Of a stretch of DNA of 64,000 nucleotides, positions 61,852-64,000 are shown in pieces. The notes beneath the pieces are model-generated. The model had not been told where the DNA came from, did no database searches, and worked only from the letters and a program-made list of their open reading frames with translations. Both the position numbers and the translations under genes were made by a program. Within the stretch, counting starts at the first letter, position 1, and each line of letters begins with the position of its first letter. The stretch spans positions 15,799,000 through 15,862,999 of the forward strand of contig JAQFVV010012404.1 in the NCBI GenBank assembly GCA_028023455.1. Direction: 5' to 3'. Origin of the DNA: Epiperipatus broadwayi (lineage: Eukaryota > Onychophora > Udeonychophora > Euonychophora > Peripatidae).

Positions 61852-62151
61852 ATGGGTCATCTTCCAGTGGTGAAATTTATAGCTACAAATGTGGACAAAA
61901 TAGCTTGCTGGCTTGATGTTCATCAATCCCAGACAGAAGGCAGATCACTGCAGACCAACTTACCTGGACTATATTTTACTGGTGGACCAAAAGCCAAGCT
62001 TACCAAGAGAAATATTGAAGAAATTGGTATACATCTGCCAATAACCATACCTGAATTATACTTTCCTGACACTGACAATTACTTGGATTATAACTTTCTG
62101 ATTATGACTTTCCTAGACTGGTCTCCAGCAAGAGAAACCCCAGCTTGCTGA
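61852..62151 (+). CDS. Unidentified 99-codon open frame
   Basis: Starting at the first ATG of the frame, the product begins MGHLPVVKFIATNVDKIACW, is of ordinary complexity (Trp, Cys, Pro and Gly present, unlike chance frames here) and ends at a TGA at 62149-62151. Two related stretches, TNLPGLYFTGG and ITIPELYFPDT, suggest an internal duplication. No signal peptide, membrane segment or known motif is visible. It lies about 225 bp downstream of a TATA/initiator-like sequence, and a possible splice donor (AAAA|GTGAGT) occurs at 62214-62215. It could be a small gene, a first exon, or part of a repeat. Confidence 0.3.
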   Translation: MGHLPVVKFIATNVDKIACWLDVHQSQTEGRSLQTNLPGLYFTGGPKAKLTKRNIEEIGIHLPITIPELYFPDTDNYLDYNFLIMTFLDWSPARETPAC

Positions 62152-64000
62152 AGTAGTTATGCATATGCTGCTGTGTCTGTATGCAGAGAAGCACAGATAC
62201 ACATATATACAAAAGTGAGTTGTTTTGAAATAATTAATTTAAAAGACATTTTAAAATCTATATTTTTAAGTTTAAAGACCTTTCTAATTATTCAATCAAC
62301 AATAATCTGGTCAAGATTGATTGTTATATTTTTAAAAGAAAAAAAAAAGTTGTTAATATTTTTTTTAAAGAAAAAAAAGGAACTTATAAACTGATATTTT
62401 TTTTTTAAGAAAAAAAAAGTGAACGAATTTTAAATTATATCTATAATTTGTTTATACACATGTATATGTGTGAAAATTATGTATGTTTTCCAAATGGAAT
62501 TAGTTAGGAAAAATACAATTTAGAAGTGATATCTAAAAATGTTTATTATATGGCAAGTTAAATATGTTCAGAAATTACATGCACACACATGTATGGGTGC
62601 ATTTATATGTCAATTGTATTGCAAATACCAATATGTGTCAGACACATGTAAAATTTTAATCATTTTTTTATTAAATGTCAATTCAGATGTTCATTTTATA
62701 TCAAGCCTGTGTGCTGAATGGGTTTTAAGTAAACTTAATGTATTAATCATGTAAATCATAGTGTAATAACTTGAATTTTGTATTAATCACATATATGTAA
62801 ATTACAATGTGATAATTTGTTATTATTGTATGTTAATCAAAATCAGAAAGCTTAATTGATATGCATAGCCTTATTCTAGACCTTAATATCATTTTAATTT
62901 TTTTTTTGTTATTAAACTTGTGTTCAATTATGAAAATTATTCCAGTGGTTTTAAATATTTTAAAATATGTTTCCATCATCTCTTAGTCATATACAGTAAT
63001 AGAGCTTATGTTCTCTGAGCTAGATTTGAGTATAACAGATGAATATATGAATGGGGATGTATTAATGCTTAGGGGACATCTATTGATGATCAATCTTCAT
63101 CCTGGTTGGTGCAGAAGAGGTTATTCTTCAGAGTCCCTGCACTACATTTTATTTAGTTTGGTATTACAAATTGTGTTTATAGTTCGCTAATACAAGTGGC
63201 CAGAGTACTGATGATGATTAGCATGTTTTAATGTCCCAGCATTATTTTTCTGATTTTTTATTATTATGTATTCTGATGGATGGGCACTTAAATGGTACAT
63301 CCAAATTAATATGTTTAAATTATTGCACAAGCTGGTAATGACTTAATAATTAGCCTTGTCTACAGAAGACTCATTTCCAATCCAGTCACCAGATTGACTC
63401 ATGATTTTATTCAAGTTTATTGTATTGATTTATGTTGATGAATGGTATTATGAGTATTACTTATTTTTTTTTATAATGTTGATTGGTGGATTTATAATTA
63501 TACTTGCAGTTGCTCTTCTGAGTTAGCTGGCAGATCTCTCAGAGATTTTATGATCTCATGCTCTCTTTAATATATCTTACTTACTTATATATTTTGGGTG
63601 TTAAACATTACTTTAACAGTTTTTTAATAATATCTCACTTAAATATTATACTCTTTGTAAATTTTAAATTTAATTTACTTGGGATTGGTGATGATTTGCC
63701 ATCACCCAGGTACAACCTTCTTTTTCTTCTACCTCATCCACCTCTTCCTGTTACAATGTCTATGACTAAGCAACTTATTCAACAAATTCTTTTTAAAAGT
63801 TTTTGTTGTCATGGATTACTGCAGTCCTTTGTCTCTTCATTTTTATAAATGGAACAATAGAAACATTTCTCATGGATTGATCTATTTCTAAAATAATTAT
63901 TATATTCTACAAATTTTCAAGATAATTCATGCAGACGCCAATCTTTCCATTTTTGATATAAAAAGTTATTTTAACTTCATTAAGCTAGACATTTTTTTCA
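62152..64000. other. AT-rich stretch with mixed patches
   Basis: A-run-rich DNA near 62340-62420, then patches of more balanced composition near 63000-63420 and 63510-63840, with 60-96 codon open frames that I cannot assign. No repeat or RNA is recognised. Confidence 0.4.

Overview
This window is very AT-rich eukaryotic DNA (by eye about a quarter G+C or less). It has no prokaryotic-style gene clusters, no rRNA, no intact tRNA and no CRISPR. The repeats (APE-type non-LTR retrotransposons of RTE and other kinds, a Ty3/gypsy-like remnant, short inverted-repeat elements and a tRNA-headed repeat) and the very long introns inferred here point to an invertebrate metazoan with a large genome. I cannot place it more precisely.

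Host genes. The only host-gene candidate I can defend is on the + strand: three short exon-like blocks at 14909-14967, 36223-36318 and 50164-50278. They have consensus-like splice sites, the reading frame is conserved across both joins, and the last block ends in a stop after a lysine-rich tail. If real, this is the 3' part of a gene with introns of about 21.3 kb and 13.8 kb. I do not recognise the protein. A further block at 43652-43727 also joins in frame to the second exon and could be an alternative exon. A TATA/initiator-like start with a 100-codon open frame lies at 61598-62151.

Layout. 1-8.4 kb: AT-rich non-coding DNA with a 69-bp tandem duplication and a 22-bp palindrome. 8.4-11.83 kb: decayed Ty3/gypsy-like element on the minus strand (gag-like, protease, partial reverse transcriptase, and a primer-binding site next to an LTR end). 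11.83-18.6 kb: AT-rich, with exon A. 18.6-19.25 kb: a G+C-richer LTR-like island. 20.7-23.6 kb: short tandem repeats, then a foldback element split by a 5'-truncated RTE LINE with an 11-bp target duplication. 25.5-26.8 kb: two inverted-repeat elements. 30.1-32.3 kb: an inverted repeat abutting a second LINE type. 36.2 kb: exon B. 37-38 kb: a diverged direct repeat. 40.6-41.0 kb: zinc-knuckle end of a third LINE. 41.7-42.1 kb: a palindrome. 43.9-46.7 kb: a nearly full-length but broken RTE copy. 47.9-48.4 kb: a foldback with a tRNA-like head in its loop. 50.2 kb: exon D. 51.5-55.4 kb: a fourth LINE cut by a 1,731-bp insertion with a 4-bp target duplication. 55.4-64 kb: mostly AT-rich, with a 32-bp tandem duplication and the promoter-like region.

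Most of the window is therefore intronic or intergenic DNA filled with nested, mutated mobile elements. I saw no sign of a new multi-gene system. The most informative points are the in-phase exon set, two insertions dated relative to their hosts by target duplications, and the tRNA-headed foldback.
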